Source of the DNA: Lachnospiraceae bacterium
GTDB lineage: Bacteria > Bacillota > Clostridia > Lachnospirales > Lachnospiraceae
Assembly (NCBI GenBank): GCA_017527205.1
Contig: JAFXQK010000023.1
Span: 20,449-84,448 of the forward strand
Length of the DNA stretch: 64,000 bases
Reading direction: 5' to 3'
Positions 53,194-60,972 of this stretch are shown here, piece by piece. The notes beneath the pieces were generated by a model. The model was not told the DNA's origin. It saw only the letters and a program-made list of their open reading frames with translations, and did not search any database. Every line of letters starts with the position of its first letter. Within the stretch, counting starts at the first letter, position 1. The position numbers and the translations under genes were made by a program.

Positions 53194-53325
53194 TTAAAAC
53201 CCCCCTTCAGTGCATTCCTCGATCTGCGCTCCCGCATCCTCCAGGCCTTTACAAAACTGATTTTTACAAGACGCCGTCAAGCCATCCGCGTTAGGACTTG
53301 ACCATATTACTGCAACCTTCTTCAC
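53194..53325 (-). pseudogene. N-terminal fragment of a flavodoxin/FMN-reductase-like gene
   Basis: GTG at 53325, with GAGGAG upstream, opens a 43-codon frame that starts KKVAVIWSSPNADGLTASC and continues with KGLEDAGAQIEE. This is the phosphate-binding loop and first helix of the NADPH-dependent FMN reductase/iron-sulfur flavoprotein family, whose intact members have about 180-200 residues. It stops at 53194, six bases before the -35 of the MutS2-like leader. The remainder of the gene is not found nearby, so it was probably cut by an insertion or deletion. Confidence 0.7.
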
Positions 53326-53416
53326 GTCCGTTAGCTCCTCTCATACTTCTTCGCTTATAAAAATGACGCGAGTGATATTCTATTCATATGGTAACCTGAT
53401 GCATTGCTTTTGTGAT

Positions 53417-54049
53417 TTATTGATGATGAAAATTCGTCCATACGCGATTCTCTACTTCCGGAAGGCCAATCTGCTCCTTGCCCAATGCTATGCTTTTCAT
53501 GAGAAATACCATGTTTCTTGCAAGGACGCGCATCACCTGCTTTCCTTCCGCATCAATGTCGCCTTCACCAGGATCCCACCCGTAGATGTTATTCCAATAC
53601 TGACTAGTCGCTACAGGCATGTTCGACAAGGTAAAGAACTTATTCAGCTCGTCAAACGTTGCGGTACAGCCAGAACGCCTTGCGCTGACCACGCTCGCAC
53701 CCACCTTATAGCTCTTGTCAAAATGCGTACTGTAAAACAGTCTTTGCAGAGCCGACATCAGCGTTCCATTTGCCGAGCCATAATACACGGGCGAACCGAT
53801 CACCAATCCGTCAGCCTCCTCGAATTTCTTAGCCAGCTCATTTACGACGTCATCAAAGACGCACTTGCCGTTCTTTCTGCAGGTCTCACACGCGATACAG
53901 CCGCGAATGTCCATGCGACCGAGCAAAATGTTCTCATATGCAACGCCATTTTCCTCAAAGACTCGTTCCATCTCGTGGAAAGCCAGGGCAATGTTTCCAT
54001 TTCCCCTCGGACTTCCGTTGAGCATCAATACCTTCAATTGATCTCCCAT
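53417..54049 (-). CDS. Flavodoxin-like NAD(P)H-dependent FMN reductase with cysteine motif
   Basis: About 210 aa. The FMN phosphate loop is LNGSPRGNGN near the start and the second flavin loop is GSPVYYGSANGTLM. Between them GCIACETCRKNGKC holds four cysteines in the arrangement of the iron-sulfur flavoprotein family, although spacing also fits a related group with only a partial cluster. It probably passes electrons in oxygen or xenobiotic detoxification in this anaerobe. ATG 54049 is chosen because GGAGGAAG precedes it. It follows the nitroreductase gene by 21 bases. The truncated fragment at 53194-53325 is a relative. Confidence 0.88.
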   Translation of the reverse strand: MGDQLKVLMLNGSPRGNGNIALAFHEMERVFEENGVAYENILLGRMDIRGCIACETCRKNGKCVFDDVVNELAKKFEEADGLVIGSPVYYGSANGTLMSALQRLFYSTHFDKSYKVGASVVSARRSGCTATFDELNKFFTLSNMPVATSQYWNNIYGWDPGEGDIDAEGKQVMRVLARNMVFLMKSIALGKEQIGLPEVENRVWTNFHHQ

Positions 54050-54070
54050 TATTCTTCCTCCATTCATCCC

Positions 54071-54598
54071 TTAGGAGACAAAATATACATAGTCTTCTTT
54101 TCTGGGTGCCGGAGCCTTGGCAGGTTCTGCCGCATATCCCAGCGCACAATGACCGATGCCTTCATATTCTCCTTCAATGCCAAGCTGCTTTAATAGATTC
54201 TTTCCAAAATCAGATTCGAACTCTTCCTTTGCCCTATGGATCCAGATGCTTGCAACGCCAAGGCTTTCCGCCGCATTCATCAGGTTACCCATTACGAGGG
54301 AACCATCATAAACATGGGTTGCAACATCCTTCTTGGCAATGACGATCAGAATGACAGGCGCGCCATAGAAGGGATCAAAGCCTTCTCCCCAACCGCCGAC
54401 CTTTCTGTTCGCCTCCATGATTTCATCCCGCAGCTCCTTATTTGTCACCGCAATAATGACAGGGCTCTGCTTTCCCATGCCAGTAGCGGCATAGGTGCCA
54501 GCCTTTACGATTGCCTGAAGCTCCTCATCCTTGATCATGTCGGGCTTAAAATTCCTACAGCTTCTTCTGCTCTCTAATACTTTAATTGTTTCATTCAT
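54071..54598 (-). CDS. Nitroreductase-family flavoprotein
   Basis: A 175-aa FMN enzyme. ESRRSCRNFKPDMIKDEEL at the start, GAPVILIVIAKKD, GSLVMGNLMNAAESLGVASIWIHRAKEEF (in parts) and GIGHCALGY are nitroreductase signatures. The family reduces nitroaromatics, quinones or flavins using NAD(P)H. It is short, as in the one-domain NfnB-like group found in Clostridia. A promoter lies at 54635-54664 and the flavodoxin-like gene follows after 21 bases, so the two form an operon. Confidence 0.9.
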   Translation of the reverse strand: MNETIKVLESRRSCRNFKPDMIKDEELQAIVKAGTYAATGMGKQSPVIIAVTNKELRDEIMEANRKVGGWGEGFDPFYGAPVILIVIAKKDVATHVYDGSLVMGNLMNAAESLGVASIWIHRAKEEFESDFGKNLLKQLGIEGEYEGIGHCALGYAAEPAKAPAPRKEDYVYFVS

Positions 54599-54634
54599 TT
54601 TCTATTTCCTCCTTCTTTAGAAACTCGTTCATGG

Positions 54635-54664
54635 ATTCTATGTTTATCGTATCATCCATGACAA
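54635..54664 (-). promoter_or_regulatory. Promoter of the nitroreductase operon
   Basis: On the minus strand TTGTCA (54659-54664) and TAGAAT (54635-54640) are 18 bases apart. The -35 has one mismatch from TTGACA and the -10 one from TATAAT. Confidence 0.5.
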
Positions 54665-54777
54665 TTTCCTGCATCTTAGGGCTTGCCGATCATCCCTCAT
54701 TTTTTGTGGTATTCTCAGCACCTCACCCTTGCCCATACCCTCTTTCCTATTTCCTGCTTCCCAATTTGATAAAAACA

Positions 54778-54804
54778 AAACGGGTGGACAAATGCCACCC
54801 GTTT
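54778..54804 (-). terminator. Terminator of the glycosyltransferase operon
   Basis: A 10-bp stem AAACGGGTGG/CCACCCGTTT with a 7-base loop, followed on the minus strand by TGTTTTTATC. It ends the unit that begins with the sugar mutase at 60002. Confidence 0.85.
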
Positions 54805-54861
54805 CCATGCCACTACCCCGTTTTATGTTTCCCGATCACGATTCCCGTAACTACCCCTTTT

Positions 54862-55623
54862 TCAAATTCCGTCGGAGTCTTTATTTTGATCCGCATTGTC
54901 ACGAAATTTCAAAATCTTATTTCCGTCCGTTTTCTTTTTCCTGTTCGCACGCCTTTTTGTAAAGCCACTCATCTCCCGAGGATCCAATGCCTTCATCACG
55001 TCCAAGACGGCAACCACTTCCATGATTTCGCTTTCCGACAAACCTTCCGGCCCGCCCAGATCTCTTAAATAGTCCCTGCAGCTCTTAACGATGGCCTTTT
55101 TCCGGATCGCCAATAACGCCTTTCGCTCCTTCTCGTCCAGGCGATCATCCCGAAAGGATTCATGAACAATCCGAAACCTTCTCATTTTTCGGTTGTCACA
55201 TGGGATTTCCTGAAGCAAAAAGAGTCCCTCAGGCTGATGCGTCAAGATCAGGCTATCCACACATTCTATGTTCGAATTCGCATTGATGTATTGACAGGTC
55301 TTATAAAAATCCTTGCCGTAAATGCCGCTGTTGACGCCTTTTTTTCCTCCGACGCCTCGCTGGGCATACTCAATGCTTCCGTCCAGCATGTACGCCAATG
55401 CTGCCACATATCCCTTCGGTGTATGATGCACCAAGTGATCTATGAGCTTTGGCAAAAGGAGCTCTCCATGCACCGACTTCGCCCTTGGGAAATCCATGGT
55501 TTCGTACCTTCCCTTGGCAAGATTAAACGTCATGTTGGATAAATTTTTGATTCCTTCAAATCCCAAGCTGCTAAAGGTCAAATTCGCCCAATTGATCCCC
55601 ATGACTAACACCTGCCTTACCAT
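54862..55623 (-). CDS. Hypothetical protein, last gene of glycosyltransferase operon
   Basis: A 253-aa soluble protein I do not recognise. It contains a Cys in EIPCDNRKMRRFRIVHE, a helical C-terminal half (DEKERKALLAIRKKAIVKS) and a basic tail (TKRRANRKKKTDGNK). Short segments such as LILTHQPEGLFLLQE suggest a Rossmann- or beta-rich core, but no known motif is visible. The ATG at 55623 directly follows the TAG of the glycosyltransferase gene, and GGAG five bases upstream lies within that gene. Its position suggests a role in polysaccharide synthesis or export. There is no membrane helix. Confidence 0.65.
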   Translation of the reverse strand: MVRQVLVMGINWANLTFSSLGFEGIKNLSNMTFNLAKGRYETMDFPRAKSVHGELLLPKLIDHLVHHTPKGYVAALAYMLDGSIEYAQRGVGGKKGVNSGIYGKDFYKTCQYINANSNIECVDSLILTHQPEGLFLLQEIPCDNRKMRRFRIVHESFRDDRLDEKERKALLAIRKKAIVKSCRDYLRDLGGPEGLSESEIMEVVAVLDVMKALDPREMSGFTKRRANRKKKTDGNKILKFRDNADQNKDSDGI

Positions 55624-56667
55624 CTATCTCCGAAACAGTCCCGCAATCAAATCCCATTCAATTCTCAAATAATTTCCAAGGTGCTTTGTCTGAAACTTCA
55701 CCCTCTTTTGTCTTCCCTCGTAGCTCATGCTAAGTCGTAAGCCCTCGCACACGCCCAGCAGGTATTGTCGTCCCATTTTTTTCCTCACAAAAAACAGGAA
55801 TTTGATTCCATACCCTGCAAGAAGAAACGGAAAGTGGAGCACCTTGAAAAAAAATGGCAAATTCTTTGCAATCACATAGACACTGTTCGCCGCCGCACGC
55901 TTCGTCTTCCACGCATTGTAACGCGAACCCGTGGAGGCACTTCCATAATGGACGACCCTTGCTCTCGGCTCATAGAGACTCCGATAACCATAAATATTGG
56001 CGCGGTAGCCTAGGTCTAAATCCTCAAGATATGCAAAATGCTTCTCATCAAACAGTCCGATTCTTTCTAAAGCCTCGCGCCGATAAAGTGCCGCACCGCC
56101 ACAGGCGGAAAAAATGTGTGTCCGCTGCTGATAGTCCTTATAGGGCTTTCCCTTTCCACGAGAAAATGCCCAGCCCAGGATCGTATAGACGTCGCCTGCA
56201 TCATCCATGAGCTCCGGCTTGTCCCACATGAGCATGGCTGCACTCACTGAAAAAATGGGCCATCTGCCATCTTTCCCGCCAGAAATCATCCTACCAGATG
56301 CCTTGCCTTTTCCCTTCGCATTGGATGTCTTACTTACACCCAGGTCTTCCATGGGGGCATATATTTGCTTGATGAAATCCGAATAGACCTTTGTATCATT
56401 GTTTAAGAGAAGCACATATGGGCTGTCACTGCTTTGGATTCCCATGTTCACGGCATGGCAAAAGCCCGTGTTTTCTTTCAGACAAAGAAGACGCGTCTGC
56501 GGAAATTTCTCGCGGATCAGCTCCACGCTCCCATCCTCGGAGGCATTGTCAACGACCAACACCTCATAGGACGGCGTTCCCTCTACCTGTGCATACAAGG
56601 AGGAAAGGCAATTCTCTATGAACTTAATTCCCTTATAATTCGGGATGATCACCGTGATCGTTGTCAT
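55624..56667 (-). CDS. GT2 glycosyltransferase, rhamnosyltransferase-like
   Basis: About 347 aa. The GT-A fold has TVIIPNYKGIKFIENCLSSL, VDNASEDGSVELI, ENTGFCHAVNMGI, the metal-binding LLLNNDTKV and, further on, FAYLEDLDLGYRANIYGYR, the acid-base region of WcaA/RfbF-type rhamnosyl or related transferases. A basic and hydrophobic C-terminal tail suggests membrane association. ATG 56667 follows GAGGGG by seven bases; a GTG five codons earlier is possible. It lies between another GT2 gene and the unknown 253-aa gene in one operon. Confidence 0.9.
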   Translation of the reverse strand: MTTITVIIPNYKGIKFIENCLSSLYAQVEGTPSYEVLVVDNASEDGSVELIREKFPQTRLLCLKENTGFCHAVNMGIQSSDSPYVLLLNNDTKVYSDFIKQIYAPMEDLGVSKTSNAKGKGKASGRMISGGKDGRWPIFSVSAAMLMWDKPELMDDAGDVYTILGWAFSRGKGKPYKDYQQRTHIFSACGGAALYRREALERIGLFDEKHFAYLEDLDLGYRANIYGYRSLYEPRARVVHYGSASTGSRYNAWKTKRAAANSVYVIAKNLPFFFKVLHFPFLLAGYGIKFLFFVRKKMGRQYLLGVCEGLRLSMSYEGRQKRVKFQTKHLGNYLRIEWDLIAGLFRR

Positions 56668-56744
56668 GTAGCTTCCCCTCACGTGACGTGTCGTAGTACG
56701 AGCCGTTCCTCTCTAAGCCATGGTGCCGACTGAACGTCTCTGCC

Positions 56745-58235
56745 TTAGCTCTGCACCATGAATTCCGGATCCCACATAATCCGTTTCCCCTGCTCCCGTA
56801 ATGCCTTGCAGAATAAAAGACTCAGCTTTTTTACCTCAGCATCCTTGGGAAGCGTTTCCGCATCAAAGATCTCGACTTCGAAACTCTTTTGATTCTTTTT
56901 TTCATCTTGTATGAAAAGGCGCCTCGTCACGTAGGGGACACCAACCACTTTCTCAAACAAAGGCCAGAATTCCTTGGCAACACAGATACAGCGAAGATCA
57001 ACCGCCTCCGCATCCTGCGTCAGCACTCCGCGGTGCAGATAGCCGCTGAACCCTTCCTTCAGTCCCTCGTAATAGATGCTGCCGTCCCGGGCCATTCTTC
57101 CGCCCACTAGCACTCTCTGGGAGATCAGTTTTCCTCCAACTGCGCCAAGATCGTGGCGGTTGCCTAAGACAGAGCTTTCATCCCCAACATAATTCAGTCG
57201 GTAAAACCCTACGTGCTTCAAATCCACGGCCTTCGCATTCCAGCCCTGCCCGTCTGCAAAATCCTGCAATGCGCGCTTCCCTGCCTCATAGGCATAGAGC
57301 TTACTCTGTGGATTCTCCGCCGTGGAGCCTCCATGACATCTCCAATGATAAAGCACCTTTGGCACGTGGCAAATGGCCTGTTCCGGGGAAAGTCCCCGCA
57401 CCATCATTTCCGCTACTGCCCGCAGTACCAGGTCATAGTCCTGCGCTCCGTCAAATTCCTTCCGAAGCCGCAGCTCACAAAAGAGCTCTCGCTCCATCAC
57501 TAAAAAATGGCAGATGTAATTATTGGACAAAAGGAGGTCAAAATTAAAGTCTTCCTTGCGGTTGCGTTCATAATACTGTCCTGCGCCGTCCCACTTATCC
57601 TCGTCCGAATAGACCAAAAGCGGCGCTTCCAGAGTTTCCTTCTCGCCGCGGATAGCCTTCGCCATCTCCAGCAGCGCATCCGGCGTCAGTACGTCGTCAT
57701 GATCCAGGAGCCCCACATACCTCCCACGTGCATACGGAATGCCGGCATTCGTATTCTCCGAGATGCCATCGTTTTTTGCAAGACGTACATAACGAATACT
57801 TCCAACGTTTACGGCATCATCCTCATCTCCGACCAGGCGCTCCGAAAACATCGGCAGGTGCGTCTCTTTGCAAATATCCTTCAGGGCAGCGTACACGCTC
57901 TCATCCCCCGATGCATCCAGAAGCAAAAGCTCCCAGAGGGGATACGCCTGTTCCTGCACGGAAACCACCAAATCTTTCAAGAATGTAGGGTTCGTCCGGT
58001 AAGCCGGTACAAGAATGCTAAAGGACGGCACTTCCTTCCCTGCCTCGCTCCAATTTCGGATGCATTCCCTTGCCTGCTCCCGCAGCGTCTTTTTTTCTTC
58101 CTCGGAGAGCGGCCTAAACGAATAGGGCTCCGTCGCCGAAAGTCGCTCCCTCGCCGCATTCCAGGTATTTTGCAAGCCATTGCGCCTCAGATAATATAGA
58201 GTTTTTTTCAAATTTGCGATCGTCAGCTTTCCCAT
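56745..58235 (-). CDS. GT2 glycosyltransferase
   Basis: A 496-aa protein. Residues 1-65 are helical. The GT-A domain has SFSILVPAYRTNPTFLKDLVV, NDGISENTNAGI, the metal-binding LDHDDVL and FDGAQDYDLVLRAVAEM. It has a C-terminal extension of about 150 residues (after SSVLGNRHD) of unknown use. Such long bacterial GT2 enzymes usually build exopolysaccharide or rhamnan backbone. It starts 45 bases after the sugar mutase stop, with GAGGAAT before ATG. The next GT2 gene follows after 77 bases. Confidence 0.88.
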   Translation of the reverse strand: MGKLTIANLKKTLYYLRRNGLQNTWNAARERLSATEPYSFRPLSEEEKKTLREQARECIRNWSEAGKEVPSFSILVPAYRTNPTFLKDLVVSVQEQAYPLWELLLLDASGDESVYAALKDICKETHLPMFSERLVGDEDDAVNVGSIRYVRLAKNDGISENTNAGIPYARGRYVGLLDHDDVLTPDALLEMAKAIRGEKETLEAPLLVYSDEDKWDGAGQYYERNRKEDFNFDLLLSNNYICHFLVMERELFCELRLRKEFDGAQDYDLVLRAVAEMMVRGLSPEQAICHVPKVLYHWRCHGGSTAENPQSKLYAYEAGKRALQDFADGQGWNAKAVDLKHVGFYRLNYVGDESSVLGNRHDLGAVGGKLISQRVLVGGRMARDGSIYYEGLKEGFSGYLHRGVLTQDAEAVDLRCICVAKEFWPLFEKVVGVPYVTRRLFIQDEKKNQKSFEVEIFDAETLPKDAEVKKLSLLFCKALREQGKRIMWDPEFMVQS

Positions 58236-58280
58236 ATTCCTCTTCCAAGGCTTCCTTTGCTTGTCCTACATGGCTTTCCT

Positions 58281-60002
58281 TTACAGCATTGCCTTGAGAT
58301 CCTCCGTCAGCTGCTCCAATCTCTCTAAGGCATCCGCTTCACTCGTCCCCTTAACGCCCATGTAAAACTTGATCTTTGGCTCCGTTCCGGAGGGTCTTGC
58401 ACAGCACCATTCGTCATTGGGAAGCTCAAAATACAATACGTTCGACTTTGGCAGTCCCGTGGGGGTCTTCTCACCCGTTGCAAGGTCTAAAATCTCATCC
58501 TTCTGATAGTCACGAAGCTTTAATACCTGCTTATCACCAATGGCCTTCGGAGGGTTCGTGCGAAGCTTTTCCATCGTCTCCGCGATCTGCTTTGCACCGG
58601 ATTGTCCCTTCATGGTAATGGTGTACTGACCTTCCTTGTAATATCCGTACTTTTCATAGATTTCCGTCATCATGTCGCAGAGCGTCTTCCCCTGCTTCTT
58701 ACAGTATGCCGCCACCTCACAAAGACAGGTGACTGCCACGATGGCATCCTTATCTCTTGAATGCGTTCCTGCAAGACATCCGTAGGACTCCTCCAGGCCA
58801 AACACGTAATTGTAGCTGTGGTTTTCCTCAAAGAATTTGATCTGCTCGCCAATATACTTAAAGCCCGTCAACGTCTCAATCAGCTTTACGTGATATGCCT
58901 TGCTGATGGGGAAGGTCATGTTTGTCGTCACGATCGTCGTTACCAGTGCGGGGTTCTTCGGCATCAGTCCCATTGCCGTTCTCTCACGCAAAATATACTC
59001 TGCGATCAGCATGCCGGACATGTTTCCGGTAAAGGATTTATACTCGCCCGTCTTCACATCCTTGGCATAGATGCCAAGACGATCTGCGTCCGGATCCGTT
59101 GCCAGAACAATGTCCGCGTCCTTTTCCTTTGCAAGGCGCAGCGCATAGGTAAAGGCCTTGGGGTCCTCCGGATTCGGATACTCCAGCGTCGTAAAGTTCG
59201 GATCGGGATTCTCCTGCTCGGGAACAACATAGACATTTTGGAAGCCAAGCTCCTTCAGGATTCTCTGTACCGGCTTATTTCCCGTTCCACAAAGAGGGGT
59301 ATATACAATTTTAATGTCCTTGGAGACCTCACTGATGATCTCAGGATGCAAAATCTGCTTTTTCAGCTCCGCCATGAACAGATCATCGATTTCCTTTCCA
59401 ATGACCTGATACAGTCCGGCCGCAATGGCGTCCTCCTTCTTCATGGTCTTTACGGTTCCAAAGTCCGTAACCGCACGAACCTCGCTGATGATTTCCTTGT
59501 CCCTGGGCGCCGTGATCTGAGAGCCATCCTCCCAATAAACCTTATATCCATTATATTCCGGAGGATTGTGGCTCGCCGTCACCATGACACCTGCCGTACA
59601 TCCCAGCGTTCTCAGCGCAAAGGAAAGCTCCGGCGTTGGGCGAAGGCTCTCGAAAATATACGCCTTAATGCCATTGGCTGCGAGGCAAAGCGCCGTCTCC
59701 TGTGCAAACTCCGTGCTCATGCGGCGATTATCAAAGGAAATTGCAACGCCCTTTCCTTCCGTTCCCTGCTTTAAAATATAATTTGCCAGGCCCTGCGTTG
59801 CCTTTCTCACGGTGTACACGTTCATGCGGTTGGTACCTGCTGCCACAACGCCGCGCAGGCCTCCCGTACCAAACTCCAAATCCCGATAAAAGCGATCCTC
59901 TACCTCCGCCTCGTTATTGCGAATGGCCAAAAGCTCCTCCTTCGTCTTCTGGTCAAAATAATCATTCTCTAGCCAAAATTGAAACTCCTCACGATATCCC
60001 AC
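58281..60002 (-). CDS. pgcA: Phosphoglucomutase/phosphomannomutase family sugar mutase (paralogue 1)
   Basis: A 573-aa alpha-D-phosphohexomutase. The phosphoserine loop TASHNPPEYNGYK (about 139), the metal loop DPDADRLGIY, the sugar-binding GLEESYGC and the phosphate-binding RPSGTEPKIKFYMG are all intact. It interconverts glucose-1-P and glucose-6-P, or mannose phosphates, to supply sugar nucleotides for the glycosyltransferases downstream. The start is GTG at 60002 with AGGAGG upstream. It heads the operon of two GT2 enzymes and the unknown 253-aa gene, ended by the terminator at 54778. Confidence 0.92.
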   Translation of the reverse strand: MGYREEFQFWLENDYFDQKTKEELLAIRNNEAEVEDRFYRDLEFGTGGLRGVVAAGTNRMNVYTVRKATQGLANYILKQGTEGKGVAISFDNRRMSTEFAQETALCLAANGIKAYIFESLRPTPELSFALRTLGCTAGVMVTASHNPPEYNGYKVYWEDGSQITAPRDKEIISEVRAVTDFGTVKTMKKEDAIAAGLYQVIGKEIDDLFMAELKKQILHPEIISEVSKDIKIVYTPLCGTGNKPVQRILKELGFQNVYVVPEQENPDPNFTTLEYPNPEDPKAFTYALRLAKEKDADIVLATDPDADRLGIYAKDVKTGEYKSFTGNMSGMLIAEYILRERTAMGLMPKNPALVTTIVTTNMTFPISKAYHVKLIETLTGFKYIGEQIKFFEENHSYNYVFGLEESYGCLAGTHSRDKDAIVAVTCLCEVAAYCKKQGKTLCDMMTEIYEKYGYYKEGQYTITMKGQSGAKQIAETMEKLRTNPPKAIGDKQVLKLRDYQKDEILDLATGEKTPTGLPKSNVLYFELPNDEWCCARPSGTEPKIKFYMGVKGTSEADALERLEQLTEDLKAML

Positions 60003-60160
60003 GCTTGCATCCTCCTGTCATCATTTTGTCATCATCTTGTATGCTTTGCAGCCATTTATTTTATTGTAGCATATTCCACCCGAAATCGCAACGGAGGAAA
60101 AAGCTGGAACCCCCACCCGGTCGACGAGGTGACCAACAGCTCCTTGGTCCGCATCCTCAT

Positions 60161-60829
60161 CTAAAACAGGCTCAATTGTTCATATTCTGCTTGACGCGAA
60201 AGAGGCCCCGGTACCTTTCTTAGGAGGGACTCCGTCCATTCCTCCCGATAAAGCCAGGGTTCGACCTCGCTCTCCTCCAAAATCAGCGGCATTCTGTCAT
60301 GCACGGGAAGCATGGATTCATTTGCTGCCGTTGTCAGGATCGTGAAGCGCTCCGCCGATCCCTCTCCCTTGCAAAAGCCCGCCATATAAAGGATCTTACC
60401 GTCCGGTCGCGAAAAAGTATTCTTTTCCTTATGGCGATTCCATTCATAAAAGCTTACGGCAGGAATGACGATGCGGCCATGCAATACGCCCTCACGAAAC
60501 ATTCCTTTATCCAGCGCCGTCTCACATCTCGCATTGAAAATGACCTGCCCCTTTTGAAATCCGGGCAAGCCCCAACGTATGCTCCCTAAGGTCAGTCCGT
60601 CCTCCCCATCGGACAGGACGGGCGCAAGCTCCGTAGGTCTTATGTCCCTCTCCTGAAAGCATGGAATATTGCCTGCGTCCATGCTTTTCTGAGGCTCTGC
60701 CATCGTCTCATCGCCTGGGACGTCCTGTCGCAGGGTTCCATTTCTGAGCTTTCTCTCGCGGTTCACCATCTTCATCAGGCTTTCGATTCCGTTATCCAAC
60801 TCTCTGCCAATATGATAAATTCCACACAT
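60161..60829 (-). CDS. SRAP-family protein (HMCES/YedK-like abasic-site DNA crosslink protein)
   Basis: A 222-aa protein. The catalytic Cys2 follows the initiator Met (MCGIYHIG), and FNARCET, FYEWN (about 127) and VHDRMPLIL (about 177) are the remaining SRAP residues. The family shields abasic sites in single-stranded DNA by forming a covalent thiazolidine link with the Cys2. The last five residues, QLSLF, preceded by EYE, match the beta sliding-clamp-binding consensus, which would bring it to replication forks. GGGGGAG precedes the ATG. It lies between the two mutase genes, with a 158-bp gap from the start of the first. Confidence 0.92.
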   Translation of the reverse strand: MCGIYHIGRELDNGIESLMKMVNRERKLRNGTLRQDVPGDETMAEPQKSMDAGNIPCFQERDIRPTELAPVLSDGEDGLTLGSIRWGLPGFQKGQVIFNARCETALDKGMFREGVLHGRIVIPAVSFYEWNRHKEKNTFSRPDGKILYMAGFCKGEGSAERFTILTTAANESMLPVHDRMPLILEESEVEPWLYREEWTESLLRKVPGPLSRQAEYEQLSLF

Positions 60830-60872
60830 GCTTCCGCTCCCCCATCAACCTGCCCGGCCTAATATAATACAA

Positions 60873-60898
60873 GCTGGGGTTGCCTTTGCAACCCCAGC
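60873..60898 (-). terminator. Terminator after the second sugar mutase
   Basis: An 11-bp stem GCTGGGGTTGC/GCAACCCCAGC with a 4-base loop; the minus-strand tail TTGTATTATATT is only partly U-rich. It lies between the mutase stop and the SRAP start. Confidence 0.65.
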
Positions 60899-60972
60899 CA
60901 GATCATCGTCAGTAAACTATATTGTTGCCAAGGTATCACTGATATGCCATTGCCCTGACCATTGATATCGAT

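Noticed and set aside
58761..59774. Open frame on the plus strand of 337 codons opposite the sugar mutase
   Set aside because: It is antisense to intact catalytic loops of the mutase, and its translation is unlike any protein family.
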